Positions 7,021 through 15,969 of a stretch of DNA of 40,998 nt are shown piece after piece. This stretch comes from an uncultured Eubacteriales bacterium (GTDB taxonomy: Bacteria; Bacillota; Clostridia; Christensenellales; UBA1242). The position numbers and the translations under genes were made by a program. How positions within the stretch are numbered: the stretch's first letter is position 1; every line of letters begins with the position of its first letter. The stretch lies in NCBI GenBank assembly GCA_900552105.1, contig URYH01000014.1, positions 1 through 40,998 of the forward strand, given 5' to 3'. The notes beneath the pieces are model-generated. The model did no database searches. It worked only from the letters and a program-made list of their open reading frames with translations, and was not told the DNA's origin.

Positions 7021-7190
7021 AAAAACACGAGGAAAACCTCGTGTCACCCTGTCGATAAACTTCGCAACCGTGAAATTAATGAAATTTCACTTGCTGCGTT
7101 TCTGAGAAAACCCAAGATTGGTCATTTAGGTCAACTAAACTCCCAACCTTGGTTTTTTCGAGTCTTGCCTTGCTTGTTTCTCGTCAGGCT
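7021..7190 (-). ncRNA. Candidate structured RNA downstream of the DUF378 gene
   Basis: Read on the minus strand, this stretch folds into one compact domain and ends in a strong terminator. The closing stem pairs 7181-7188 with 7048-7055, with one A-A mismatch. P2 is 10 bp (7143-7152 with 7112-7121), capped by a TTTAG/CTAAA extension across a GAG/UGA internal loop. P3 pairs 7093-7098 with 7063-7068 and encloses a 7-bp hairpin (7084-7090 with 7070-7076). Two pairs, one in P2 and one in P3, are G-U only if the minus strand is the RNA and would be A-C mismatches on plus. The terminator is CACGAGG/CCTCGTG at 7026-7043, followed by T's on minus. No family is assigned. It may be a 3'-UTR-derived RNA, since no clear separate promoter is seen. 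Confidence 0.55.
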
Positions 7191-7206
7191 GCAATTTTGA
7201 TGCTGA

Positions 7207-7428
7207 CTATCTTTCTCTTGTGAAAGTGAGTCTTCCCATTGTGAGAAATGGGGAAATGATGAGCCAAAGTGCTGCAACAAGAATGATGCAGTAAACAATG
7301 ATTGAGCCCACCGCTCTTGTTCCGCCAAAAATTGCACCAACCAAGTTCCAGTCGAAAATTCCAACAAGTCCCCAGTTTACGGCGCCAAGAAGAACAAGAA
7401 TATACGCGATAATGTTTGCAATATACAT
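7207..7428 (-). CDS. DUF378 family membrane protein
   Basis: A 73-aa protein with two transmembrane segments. It shows the DUF378 pattern: VLLGAVNWGLVGIFDWNLVGAIFG in helix 1 and loop, then IIVYCIILVAALWLII in helix 2. Function of the family is unknown. The start is ATG 7428 behind GGAGG; the longer reading frame is not supported. The gene is transcribed into the candidate structured RNA that follows. Confidence 0.85.
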   Translation of the reverse strand: MYIANIIAYILVLLGAVNWGLVGIFDWNLVGAIFGGTRAVGSIIVYCIILVAALWLIISPFLTMGRLTFTRER

Positions 7429-7484
7429 ATTTACCTCCGAGATTAGTGTTTGCAAATTGATGCAAATTATTAAACAAAGATTTG

Positions 7485-7513
7485 TTGCAAAAAATCTTGA
7501 AAATTGTTAAAAT
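7485..7513 (+). promoter_or_regulatory. Promoter of the yqeY-mnmA operon
   Basis: TTGCAA (7485-7490), a 17-nt spacer and TAAAAT (7508-7513). It is the only good promoter before the run of four overlapping genes. Confidence 0.6.
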
Positions 7514-7531
7514 AAAAAACAGAGGTGAAAT

Positions 7532-7957
7532 ATGATACTTGACGAAATGAAAAAACAAAATATTCAAGCAATGAAAGACCACGACCAAGTTGCTCGCTCA
7601 ATCTTTTCAGTCGTGATGAACAAGGCAATGCTTGAAGGCATCAAAAAAAGAGAAAAAGGCGAAGAACTTGTTGACGCCGATATGGTTGCAATTTTGCAAA
7701 AAACCATAAAAGAACTGACGGAAGAATGTGAAAATTTCAAAAAAGTTAACAATCAAGAACAGATTGAAACAATTGAAAGACAAAAAGATATTATTTCAAA
7801 ATTCCTTCCACAAATGATGAGCCAAGATGAAATCTATGCCATTATTGAAAAAATTGATGACAAGTCAATTGGCAATGTCATGAAGACATTCAAAACTCAG
7901 TATGCTGGCAAATGTGACATGCGTGATGTTCAAACTGTTCTTAAAAGGTTTAACTAG
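7532..7957 (+). CDS. yqeY: GatB/YqeY domain-containing protein
   Basis: A 141-aa YqeY-like protein, a stand-alone version of the tail domain of GatB, the tRNA-dependent amidotransferase subunit. The N-terminal helices (LDEMKKQNIQAMK) and the C-terminal KFLPQMMSQDEIYAII are typical. The last turn (GNVMKTF followed by YAGKCDM) replaces the usual GxVMKxL...GRADG. It is presumed to act on tRNA or an amidotransferase, but its role is not established. GAGGTG precedes the ATG. Its stop codon overlaps the next gene's GTG by 1 nt. Confidence 0.88.
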   Translation: MILDEMKKQNIQAMKDHDQVARSIFSVVMNKAMLEGIKKREKGEELVDADMVAILQKTIKELTEECENFKKVNNQEQIETIERQKDIISKFLPQMMSQDEIYAIIEKIDDKSIGNVMKTFKTQYAGKCDMRDVQTVLKRFN

Positions 7958-8646
7958 TGAAAATATATTCAATTAGTGATTTGCATTTGAGCGATGGCGA
8001 CAAGCCAATGGATGTTTTTGGTGGGAATTGGGAAAATTATGAGAATATGATTGCTCAAGACTGGAAAAGCAGGGTGAATGACGACGATGTCGTTTTGATT
8101 TGCGGGGATTTGTGTTGGGCAATGAAAATTGAAAACGCAGGGTGCTTGTATGATTATCTTGCCGCTCTTCCCGGAAAAAAAATTGTGATTCGAGGAAATC
8201 ACGACTATTGGTGGAAAAGCATTAGTGCAGTTCGCGACTTTTTGCCGTCAGGGTGCTATGCGCTTCAAAATGATGCGGTAAAAATTGGCGACTACATTTT
8301 TTGTGGGTGCCGTGGTTGGAGCACGGGCGACAAAAACACAAATGAAGACGACAGGTTGTTCGCTCGCGAAGTTTTGCGAATGGGTCTTGCTCTTGACGAT
8401 GCAAAAAGAATTCGAAAAGAAAATGAAAAAATTATTGTTCTAACACATTTTCCGCCATTTGACTCAAAGCGCTCGTCAAACGAAATGACTGCACTTTTTG
8501 AACAAAACGGAGTGACGGCGGTTGTGTATGGTCATTTGCATGGAAAAAATATCAGAGCAGATGCATTGGTCGAAAAAAATGGCGTGAAATATTATTTGAC
8601 ATCGTGCGATCAAGTTGATAACAAATTGGTGGAGATTGAAGTTTAG
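7957..8646 (+). CDS. Calcineurin-like metallophosphoesterase
   Basis: A 229-aa enzyme with the complete metallophosphoesterase motif set: SISDLHLS (D-x-H), ICGDLCW (GD), RGNHDYWW (GNHD), THFPPF and YGHLHGKN (GHxH). It should bind two metals and hydrolyse a phosphomono- or diester; the substrate is unknown. The GTG start at 7957 overlaps the yqeY stop, and its own TAG overlaps the next gene's GTG, so translation is coupled through the operon. Confidence 0.93.
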   Translation: MKIYSISDLHLSDGDKPMDVFGGNWENYENMIAQDWKSRVNDDDVVLICGDLCWAMKIENAGCLYDYLAALPGKKIVIRGNHDYWWKSISAVRDFLPSGCYALQNDAVKIGDYIFCGCRGWSTGDKNTNEDDRLFAREVLRMGLALDDAKRIRKENEKIIVLTHFPPFDSKRSSNEMTALFEQNGVTAVVYGHLHGKNIRADALVEKNGVKYYLTSCDQVDNKLVEIEV

Positions 8647-9131
8647 TGGCAAAGTATCGAAGAAGTGAGGTCAAAAAGTGTCCTCGATGTGGAGAAAAGT
8701 GCTTGTTTAATGCACCAAAATGTCCAGAGTGTGGGCTGCTTTTTTCACGTCTTAATCTTGTCACAAACAAAGCAGGAAAACGCTGTGTTAGAAAACATCA
8801 AAAGGACAAGGTGCTCTATGTTTCGTCTTGGCCGGAAGATGCAAAACGCTGGAAAGCGCTTTTGCTTTGCGGATTTTTGGGGCTTTATGGCGCACACAAC
8901 TTCTATTTGGGACGATATATCAAGGCAACATTTTCATTGATTTTTTCAACAATAACAACAATTTTTGCCGCAATGACAGTCTATCCTGATTTTTATTACA
9001 CTTTTATTCAGTTTTTTGCCATTCCTGCGGCGTTTCCGTTGTTTTTTTGGGTGCTTGACTTTATCGCAATCGCGACTGGCAAATACAAAATTCCGGTGTC
9101 AATTCCAGACGATCCAAAGGAGATAAAATGA
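8646..9131 (+). CDS. Zinc-ribbon plus TM2-domain membrane protein
   Basis: A 161-aa protein. A double-CxxC zinc ribbon (CPRCGEKC and CPECG, residues 12-31) is followed by a TM2 domain. That domain has the usual hairpin of two helices around FLGLYGAHNFYLGRY (near residues 78-92), plus an extra hydrophobic stretch. TM2 proteins are widespread and poorly characterised. The GTG start overlaps the phosphoesterase stop and the end overlaps mnmA by 4 nt (ATGA), so it belongs to the same operon. Confidence 0.85.
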   Translation: MAKYRRSEVKKCPRCGEKCLFNAPKCPECGLLFSRLNLVTNKAGKRCVRKHQKDKVLYVSSWPEDAKRWKALLLCGFLGLYGAHNFYLGRYIKATFSLIFSTITTIFAAMTVYPDFYYTFIQFFAIPAAFPLFFWVLDFIAIATGKYKIPVSIPDDPKEIK

Positions 9132-10210
9132 AAACAGTTGTTTGTGGAATGAGTGGCGGGGTTGACTCGTCTGTTGCAGCATATCTTCTCAAAGAGCAAG
9201 GTTATAATGTCATTGGACTATTTATGGTTAATTGGGAAGAGAATGACGAAAATGGAAACTGCACATCAGAGGACGATTATGAAGATGTCAAACGTGTTTG
9301 CAATGCGCTTGGCATTCCATACTATTCAATAAATTTTGCAAAAGAGTATTGGGACAGGGTCTTTGAGTATTTTCTTGAAGAATACAAAAATGGAAGAACG
9401 CCAAATCCCGATGTTTTGTGCAACAGAGAAATCAAATTTGGACCATTTTTGGAGTTCGCAAAAAAGATTGGTGCAGACTATATTGCAACAGGTCATTATT
9501 GCAAAGTTGAAGAAAAAGACGGTTTGTTCTATCTCAAAAAATCAAAAGACAAAAACAAAGACCAAACATATTTTCTCAATCAACTTTCTCAAAATCAACT
9601 TTCATCAGTCATTTTTCCGCTTGCTGACATAGAAAAGCCAAAAGTGCGTGAAATTGCTGAAAAACTTGAACTTTCAACAGCAAAGAAAAAGGATTCGACA
9701 GGCGTTTGTTTCATCGGTGAACGAAATTTTCGAAACTTTCTGAAAAATTATCTTCCAGCATGTCCTGGCAACATTTGCACACGTGACGGAAAAGTTGTTG
9801 GACGCCATGAAGGTCTGATGTATTATACTTTGGGTCAGCGCAGGGGGCTCAACATTGGTGGACGCGCGGACGGAAACGGGGAAAGGTGGTTTGTCACACA
9901 CAAAGACCTCAAAAACAACATTTTGTATGTTTCGCAAGGGGAGGACGATGAACTTTTTTCAAAAAGCCTGATTGCAAAGAATTTTAATTGGATTCCAAAG
10001 CAGCCAGAGCAAAATGAGTTTGAATGTTTTGCAAAATTTCGTTATCGTCAGCCAGACCAAAAAGTCAAGGTAAAGATTTTGGATAATGGCGATGTGGACA
10101 TTTCGTTTTTTGAAAAGCAACGTGCAATCACCCCAGGGCAATTCGCAGTGCTATATGATGCGGACGAAAATTGTCTTGGTGGCGGTGTGATTGATAGTTA
10201 TACGCTCTAA
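9128..10210 (+). CDS. mnmA: tRNA-specific 2-thiouridylase MnmA
   Basis: A 360-aa enzyme that adds sulfur to U34 of tRNA-Lys, -Glu and -Gln. The PP-loop ATP site SGGVDSSVA is at residues 9-17. The catalytic Cys lies in NPDVLCN near residue 98 and the second Cys in GVCFIGERNF near residue 196. The tRNA-binding YYTLGQRRGLNIGG block and the C-terminal beta-barrel end in the ITPGQFAVLYD motif. Length is normal. It is the last gene of the operon and converges on dinB with a 4-bp overlap of stop codons and no terminator between. Confidence 0.96.
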   Translation: MKTVVCGMSGGVDSSVAAYLLKEQGYNVIGLFMVNWEENDENGNCTSEDDYEDVKRVCNALGIPYYSINFAKEYWDRVFEYFLEEYKNGRTPNPDVLCNREIKFGPFLEFAKKIGADYIATGHYCKVEEKDGLFYLKKSKDKNKDQTYFLNQLSQNQLSSVIFPLADIEKPKVREIAEKLELSTAKKKDSTGVCFIGERNFRNFLKNYLPACPGNICTRDGKVVGRHEGLMYYTLGQRRGLNIGGRADGNGERWFVTHKDLKNNILYVSQGEDDELFSKSLIAKNFNWIPKQPEQNEFECFAKFRYRQPDQKVKVKILDNGDVDISFFEKQRAITPGQFAVLYDADENCLGGGVIDSYTL

Positions 10211-11418
10211 TCAAAAGAATCAGAATTGATGAAATCCGATTTTGTTATTGCTGCAAGTTTGACGACTTTGCGGCAATATTTTTTGTTAAGAAAGTCAACC
10301 GCGGCGTTAATTTTGTCAGCTTTTGAAGTGAGTGCTGAAAAAAAGTTCGTTTGCTCATTGTCTTTTGTTGAAGAAAGCGTGCTGCAACAAAGTCGCACGG
10401 CTCTGATTGGCTCGCCAAACTCCCAAAACTCATGAATAATCCGCATTGCTTCTTTTGCTATTTCAATTTCGTCGTTTGTGGGAAGCATGATTGTTTTTTC
10501 GTGATGAAGAGTGTGAAGCGAAGCATTTTTTATTGAAACGCCAATATTTGCACAACGAAAACCTTTTTCGCGAAGACGGCTCGACACGGAGCAAGCAAGG
10601 TATTGAATTGTTTGTTTGACTTCTTGTTCGGTGCAAATGTCTTTTATGGTTGTTGTGCCATTGCCCACACTTTTGACGGGGTCGAGGTCATCAACATTTG
10701 CAACTGGGTCAAAATCAAATCCCAAAAGTTTTTCTTTGAGTCGCACTCCAACAACGCCAAACTTTGCTTGCAGCGCACGAATGTCTGCTTGGGCAAGGTC
10801 ACCAAGTGTGTTTATGTTCATGCGAACAAGTTTTTTTTTCATGCGTCTTCCAATCCCAATAATTGTATCAATCGGCAAAGGATAGATGATTTGTTTGAAG
10901 TTGTCGCGATGGATTGATGTTGTGGCGTCTGGTTTCTTCATATCAGAAGCAAGTTTTGCAAAAAGTTTACAAAACGAAATTCCAACTGATGCGGTGACAC
11001 CGATCTCATTTTTTATTCGCTGTCTGATTTCATATGCGACCTTTTCGGCGTCGGGAAAAAGTTTTTGGCAGGTCGTGAGGTCCAGCCAACACTCGTCAAT
11101 GCCAAAAGGTTCGATTTGGTCAGTGTAACATTTGTATATTTCAATGATTCGTTTGGATATTTTTTCATAGAGCGCGTGGTGTGGGGCAAGGCAGATGAGA
11201 TCTGGACATTTTTGCATCGCTTGCCAAATTGGCTCGCCCGTTGCAACACCATATTTTTTTGCAATTTCATTCTTCGCAAGAATGATTCCTGTGCGTTTTT
11301 TGGGGTCGCCCGCAACAGCAACTGGACGACCAACAAGGTCGGGGCGAGTGGCACATTCGACAGACGCAAAAAAGTTGTTTATATCACAGTGCAAAATTAT
11401 TCTGTCGTCGCAATTCAT
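10207..11418 (-). CDS. dinB: DNA polymerase IV (Y-family)
   Basis: A 403-aa translesion polymerase. The palm domain starts HCDINNFFASVE, with the first catalytic Asp. The second acidic cluster is in the EPFGIDECWLDLT block (usual form: SIDEA/SVDE), near residue 105. A helix-hairpin-helix region (IIGIGRRMKKKLVRMNINTLGDL) precedes the little-finger domain. I start at ATG 11418 with GGAGG upstream; the reading frame extends 35 codons further without support. It ends tail to tail with mnmA. The motif reads GIDECWLD rather than the common SIDEAYLD, but the acidic residues are kept. Confidence 0.93.
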   Translation of the reverse strand: MNCDDRIILHCDINNFFASVECATRPDLVGRPVAVAGDPKKRTGIILAKNEIAKKYGVATGEPIWQAMQKCPDLICLAPHHALYEKISKRIIEIYKCYTDQIEPFGIDECWLDLTTCQKLFPDAEKVAYEIRQRIKNEIGVTASVGISFCKLFAKLASDMKKPDATTSIHRDNFKQIIYPLPIDTIIGIGRRMKKKLVRMNINTLGDLAQADIRALQAKFGVVGVRLKEKLLGFDFDPVANVDDLDPVKSVGNGTTTIKDICTEQEVKQTIQYLACSVSSRLREKGFRCANIGVSIKNASLHTLHHEKTIMLPTNDEIEIAKEAMRIIHEFWEFGEPIRAVRLCCSTLSSTKDNEQTNFFSALTSKADKINAAVDFLNKKYCRKVVKLAAITKSDFINSDSFD

Positions 11419-11485
11419 TTGCAAAAAACCTCCATTTGTAGTATACTCAATTTTAATATTTGAAATATGACAAGGGTGTGAAAGT

Positions 11486-12517
11486 TTGAATATAAGATTA
11501 AAAAATGTCAAAGTGTATTCCACGCGTCAAAACAAGTTTGAGAAGCGAGATGTTTGCATCAATAATGGCGTGTTTGTGGGAGAAAATAATTTTAATGCAG
11601 ATGAAGTTTGGGACTGTGAAAACGAAATCTTAATTCCAAATTTTGTGTCGAATTTTGGTGGAGTTGCAAAAGAGATTGCAAAAGAAGTTTTTGACCCAAA
11701 AGAAATTGCTCGGCGAGTGACACAACTCTATTTTGAAAATGGCTATTCCAAAATTGTTGAAGAGATAAATGATTTTGAACTGGCAAAAGCATTTGGAGAG
11801 TGTTGGATTGAAACTCAAATTGTCAGCGGAGATTTGAAATTGCTTGAAAAAATCAAAAGACTTAACAAACGAAATCTCACAGTCGGAGTGGTGGTTGATC
11901 TCATTTTGGATTCGCCGGACGAGATTGATGAAAAAGTCACGTATGCACATAAAAATGGACTTAAAATTTATTCAAATTTTTATGAATCGCTCATGCGAGC
12001 GGGCGAAATTTCAACCCAGTATTCAAAATCGCCGATTGAGGTCGCAAGAGATTTTGGAATGCTTGACGGAAAACTCGTGTCGACAAATAATGTGTGCCTT
12101 GACAAAGAAGATATTGTGCAAATGGGCGATGTTTCACTCTGTGTTGCACCAAAGGCAAACATGTTTTCGGCACTCGGATTTGAACCTTTGGGGCTTGTGA
12201 AAAACTACGAAAAAGATGTTGGGTTTTGGACTCCAAATGAGTTCGGACTTGATATGTTTGAAAATATGAGAGCGGCGCTTTGTGTGTGCCGAGCAAGCAT
12301 GAATGACGAGGAAATTTTGAGTGAAAAAGATGTGCTTGGTTGGGCAACGGGCGTGTGTGGGCTTTGTCCCGAAAACAACAAAATTGCAAGTTTTTTGCTC
12401 ATAAATTCAAAAAAATCGCAAAAAAACATTGAAAATGTTGATGATTTGGTGAAATTTTCAACTTCTGCCGACATCAAGAAGAATGTTGTGGCGGGAAAAG
12501 TTGTTTATAAAAAATAA
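11486..12517 (+). CDS. Amidohydrolase-fold protein lacking metal ligands (probable pseudoenzyme)
   Basis: A 343-aa protein collinear with the MtaD/SsnA (methylthioadenosine or adenosylhomocysteine deaminase-like) branch of the amidohydrolase superfamily. Every expected metal-ligand site is substituted. The PGFVNxHxH motif reads IPNFVSNFGG. The HLSET position reads SNFYES. The AHCV position reads STNNVCL. The TDG Asp reads WTPNEFGLDMFENMR. The fold landmarks (composite N-terminal sandwich, GLDMFENMRAA, C-terminal ADIKKNVVAGKVVYKK) remain. It is shorter than the usual 430 aa. The start is TTG 11486, with AGGGTG about 8 nt upstream. The open frame and clean start argue against a dead gene. Function is unknown. 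Confidence 0.75.
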   Translation: MNIRLKNVKVYSTRQNKFEKRDVCINNGVFVGENNFNADEVWDCENEILIPNFVSNFGGVAKEIAKEVFDPKEIARRVTQLYFENGYSKIVEEINDFELAKAFGECWIETQIVSGDLKLLEKIKRLNKRNLTVGVVVDLILDSPDEIDEKVTYAHKNGLKIYSNFYESLMRAGEISTQYSKSPIEVARDFGMLDGKLVSTNNVCLDKEDIVQMGDVSLCVAPKANMFSALGFEPLGLVKNYEKDVGFWTPNEFGLDMFENMRAALCVCRASMNDEEILSEKDVLGWATGVCGLCPENNKIASFLLINSKKSQKNIENVDDLVKFSTSADIKKNVVAGKVVYKK

Positions 12518-12538
12518 AAAAAGGAAAGGAACAAAATT

Positions 12539-14689
12539 ATGGATATTGCATCAGTTTTATCAAAAGAATTTAACATCAGATTGGATTATGTGAACAACAT
12601 CATAAACCTCATTGACGAGGGCTGCACAATCCCATTTATTGCAAGATATAGAAAAGAACTCACGGGGTCATGCGATGACCAAGTGCTTCGTGAATTCAAC
12701 GACAGACTTGTTTATCTTCGCAATCTTGAAAAGAGAAAGCAGGAGATTTCAAAATCAATTACTGAACAAGAAAAAATGACAGACGAACTTCAAGCACAAA
12801 TTGATGCGGCAAAAACGCTTACCGAAGTTGAAGATATTTATCGTCCATACAAGCCAAAAAGAAAAACAAGGGCAAGCATGGCAATTGCAAAAGGTCTCAA
12901 ACCTCTTGCTGATTTGATTTTTGCACAGGACATTCATGAGAGCGTTGAAGAACTTGCAAAAGACTATGTTGATGAAGAAAAAGGCGTGAAAGACGTGGAG
13001 AGTGCATTGCAAGGTGCCAAAGATATTATTGCTGAATATATGTCAGACGACAGCGAAATCAGAAAAACGCTCAGACAATCAATTGTTGAAACTGCTGAAA
13101 TTGAAACAGCACTTGTTGAAAATGAAAACTCAAAAACATATGAAATGTATAAAGAATATTCCGAGCCTGTTGCCAAAATCCCTTCACACAGAATTTTGGC
13201 AATCAATCGTGGCGAAAAAGAGGGCTGCCTCAAAGTTTCAATAAAATATTCTGACAAACTTGCTCACAAACTTATGGCACAAGCTTTTGTTAAAGATAAT
13301 CCATATTCAAATGGACTTATGGAAGAAGTGATTGAAGATAGTTTTTCAAGACTTTTGTTCCCTTCACTTGAAAATGAGTGCAGAAACAATCTCACAGACA
13401 AAGCGGACGAGCAAGCAATCAAAATGTTTGAAGTCAACCTCAAACCGCTTCTCATGGTCGCACCGCTCAAAAACAATATCATTTTGGGACTTGACCCAGC
13501 TTATCGCACAGGTTGCAAAATTGCAGTTATTGACAAAAATGGCGATGTTCTTGACACAACTGTTATCTATCCAACCCCGCCTCAATCAAAGATTGAAGAA
13601 AGCATCTACAAACTTCGTCAACTCATTCTCAAACATAATGTTGACATCATTTCAATCGGCAATGGCACCGCTTCAAAAGAAGCAGAAATCTTTGTTGCAA
13701 AACTCATCGCTCAAACGCCTGAACGCAAACTCAACTATGCAGTTGTCAACGAGGCAGGGGCATCGGTTTACTCCGCTTCAAAACTCGGCGCGCAGGAATT
13801 TCCTGACTATGATGTTTCTTTGCGTTCGGCGGTGTCAATCGCTCGTCGACTTCAAGACCCACTTGCAGAATTGATTAAAATTGATGTCAAATCAATTGGT
13901 GTTGGACAATATCAACACGACATGCCACAAAACCGTCTCACAGAAGTTTTGGAAGGCGTTGTTGAAGACTGTGTCAACTCTGTTGGTGTTGACCTCAACA
14001 CAGCGTCTGTTTCACTTCTTTCTTATGTTTCGGGACTAAACCAAGGCATTGCAAAAAATATTGTTGAGTTCAGAAAAGCAAACAAGAGTTTTTCATCTCG
14101 TGAACAACTTCTCAAAGTGCCAAAACTTGGTGCAAAAGCATATGAACAATGTGCGGGTTTCCTTCGAATTGTGGGCTCAAAGAATGTGTTTGAAAACACG
14201 GGCGTTCACCCAGAAAGTTATGAAGCAGCAAAAAAACTTTTGGCTTTGTTTGGACTTGGGGAAGAAGATGTGAAAAATAACAACTTGACAAGTCTTCCAC
14301 TTCTTGTTAAAAACATTGGAGAAAGTGAGGTTGCAAAAAAGATTGGCGTTGGTGTTCCAACACTGCTTGACATGATTAAAGAACTCATAAAACCTGGGCG
14401 CGACATTCGTGAAGAAATGCCAAAACCAGTGCTCCGCAGTGATTTGCTTTCACTCGAAGACCTAAAAGAAGGTATGGTGCTTTCGGGCGTTGTTCGAAAC
14501 GTTATTGACTTTGGTGCATTTGTGGATATTGGCGTTCATCAAGACGGACTTGTTCATATTTCTCAAATTTGCGACCGCTATATCAAGCACCCGTCCGAAG
14601 TTCTCAAAGTTGGCGACCATGTTCAAGTCAAAGTGCTTTCTGTTGACCCAGTCAAAAAGAGAATTGCTCTCACAATGAAAGATATATAG
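12539..14689 (+). CDS. tex: Tex-family transcription accessory protein
   Basis: A 716-aa Tex protein that binds nucleic acid and RNA polymerase. Domains in order: a helical Tex_N region (residues about 1-190) starting DIASVLSKEF, with PFIARYRKELTG; a YqgF/RNase H-like domain (ILGLDPAYRTGCKIAVID near residues 317-335); a helix-hairpin-helix block (SVSLLSYVSGLNQGIAKNIV, then VPKLGAKAYEQCAGFLRI); and a C-terminal S1 domain (LKEGMVLSGVVRNVIDFGAFVDIG). Length is close to the family norm. GGAAAGGA precedes the ATG. Confidence 0.95.
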   Translation: MDIASVLSKEFNIRLDYVNNIINLIDEGCTIPFIARYRKELTGSCDDQVLREFNDRLVYLRNLEKRKQEISKSITEQEKMTDELQAQIDAAKTLTEVEDIYRPYKPKRKTRASMAIAKGLKPLADLIFAQDIHESVEELAKDYVDEEKGVKDVESALQGAKDIIAEYMSDDSEIRKTLRQSIVETAEIETALVENENSKTYEMYKEYSEPVAKIPSHRILAINRGEKEGCLKVSIKYSDKLAHKLMAQAFVKDNPYSNGLMEEVIEDSFSRLLFPSLENECRNNLTDKADEQAIKMFEVNLKPLLMVAPLKNNIILGLDPAYRTGCKIAVIDKNGDVLDTTVIYPTPPQSKIEESIYKLRQLILKHNVDIISIGNGTASKEAEIFVAKLIAQTPERKLNYAVVNEAGASVYSASKLGAQEFPDYDVSLRSAVSIARRLQDPLAELIKIDVKSIGVGQYQHDMPQNRLTEVLEGVVEDCVNSVGVDLNTASVSLLSYVSGLNQGIAKNIVEFRKANKSFSSREQLLKVPKLGAKAYEQCAGFLRIVGSKNVFENTGVHPESYEAAKKLLALFGLGEEDVKNNNLTSLPLLVKNIGESEVAKKIGVGVPTLLDMIKELIKPGRDIREEMPKPVLRSDLLSLEDLKEGMVLSGVVRNVIDFGAFVDIGVHQDGLVHISQICDRYIKHPSEVLKVGDHVQVKVLSVDPVKKRIALTMKDI

Positions 14690-14696
14690 GATTGTT

Positions 14697-15428
14697 ATGA
14701 CAACAAAACACAATTTCAAAAATTGCGAAGAAATAAAAATTTATCTTTTGGAACAAATGAATGAATTAAACCGCAAAGGAGAGTTTAATATTTTTGTCCA
14801 TCAAATCAACAACTACAAAAATTATTTGGATTCGGGCGAAGATGTTCTGCAAAAAAAAATTTGTGGCATTATTGATGACGGGTTGCGACTGGGCAAATAT
14901 TCAAGCATATTCGGAACGGCAAATCTTGTTGCGTCATCTTTGGAAAGAAATGTTGACCCCGTGATTGACTACAACTATTATCGCAACTCTGATTTTCCAA
15001 TCCTTGTTGTTGCCATTCCAAAATACATTGATGTTGACGGCAAAAAAGTTGAGTTTTCATCTTACAAAAACAACACCGAAGGGGCACGCGAAGAAATCAA
15101 AAATGAATTTCGCACAAACGGCATTTACGAAAGCAATCACAACATAAAATCATGCCTTTTTGATGTGTTGAAAGGTTATAACAACTTGCCAAAGCATTAC
15201 ATCTTGGGAGTTTTGATAAAAAACGGGAATGAATATTCGTTTGTTGAAAACAATGAACATTTGAAAAATTTGAGCGATGCGGACTTTGCAAAATACAAAG
15301 ATTGTGTTGCAAATAAAATAAAAACCAAATATGATGAGTTCTCAACAGAAGAACCGCTAACTCTCATGATAAAAAGTTTTCGCACCGAGCAAAAATGGAG
15401 AGATGAGCAGTTGTTGGATTATGATTAG
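14697..15428 (+). CDS. Conserved-looking protein of unknown function
   Basis: A 243-aa soluble protein that I do not recognise. It has an N-terminal helical region to about residue 75. A mixed alpha/beta region has hydrophobic strands (FPILVVAIPKYIDVDG, HYILGVLIKNGNEYSFVE). The C-terminus is charged (FRTEQKWRDEQLLDYD). There are no signal peptide, membrane helices or Cys clusters. It begins 7 nt after tex and probably shares its transcript; a bidirectional terminator follows. Confidence 0.7.
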   Translation: MTTKHNFKNCEEIKIYLLEQMNELNRKGEFNIFVHQINNYKNYLDSGEDVLQKKICGIIDDGLRLGKYSSIFGTANLVASSLERNVDPVIDYNYYRNSDFPILVVAIPKYIDVDGKKVEFSSYKNNTEGAREEIKNEFRTNGIYESNHNIKSCLFDVLKGYNNLPKHYILGVLIKNGNEYSFVENNEHLKNLSDADFAKYKDCVANKIKTKYDEFSTEEPLTLMIKSFRTEQKWRDEQLLDYD

Positions 15429-15452
15429 AAAAAGCATGATTGCAACGGAATG

Positions 15453-15482
15453 AAAAAAGTCGCCACAAATGGCGACTTTTTT
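15453..15482. terminator. Bidirectional terminator between 14697 gene and ndk
   Basis: A 12-bp stem (15453-15464 with 15471-15482) with a GTCGCC/GGCGAC core and A/T flanks. Confidence 0.9.
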
Positions 15483-15487
15483 TTCAA

Positions 15488-15940
15488 TTATTTTGTTTTG
15501 TTGCTATTCAAATATTTGTTTTTGAGTTCGTGGAATATTGCAATTTCGAGGTCGGCAGCTTCGGGCGAATCTGATGAATGAACAACATTTTTTGTTGTAG
15601 AAATAGGCATGTTGAGCAATCTTGGTATGTTGCGGCGAATTGTTCCTTTTTCGGGATTTTTTGTTGAGCCACAAAGTGCTCGAATTTTTGCAATCGCATT
15701 GTCTCCCGACACAACCATTCCATATGCCTTGTCGCTTGTTAAGTATTGTTCAAGTTCTGGGTAGAATGGTTTGTTGACATGCTCATGATAGTGTTGTCTT
15801 GCATGTGGAACATCGTATTGAATGTAGCCTTCTTCTTCAATTTTTATTCCGTTTGATGCAAGCTTTTCTTTGACCAAAAGAATTATGATTGATTTGTTTG
15901 CAAATTCTGGTTTGATCATAACATAAGATTTTTGTTTCAT
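15488..15940 (-). CDS. ndk: Nucleoside diphosphate kinase
   Basis: A 150-aa NDK that transfers the gamma-phosphate between nucleoside di- and triphosphates. The start YVMIKPEFANK matches the family VMIKPD motif with D replaced by E. The catalytic His is in NVVHSSDSPEAADLEIAIFF-like sequence near residue 125. The phosphate-binding region GSTKNPEKGTIRRNIP has a short insertion. I start at ATG 15940 behind AGGAGT. The sequence is divergent for an NDK but retains the His and the Arg/Thr pocket. Confidence 0.9.
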   Translation of the reverse strand: MKQKSYVMIKPEFANKSIIILLVKEKLASNGIKIEEEGYIQYDVPHARQHYHEHVNKPFYPELEQYLTSDKAYGMVVSGDNAIAKIRALCGSTKNPEKGTIRRNIPRLLNMPISTTKNVVHSSDSPEAADLEIAIFHELKNKYLNSNKTK

Positions 15941-15969
15941 TTTGACTCCTAAAAAATTATTATTACCAT

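Noticed and set aside
6856..7200. 114-codon plus-strand ORF overlapping the small membrane gene
   Set aside because: It has no ribosome binding site and a lysine-rich artefactual start, and it covers the region that folds as RNA on the minus strand.
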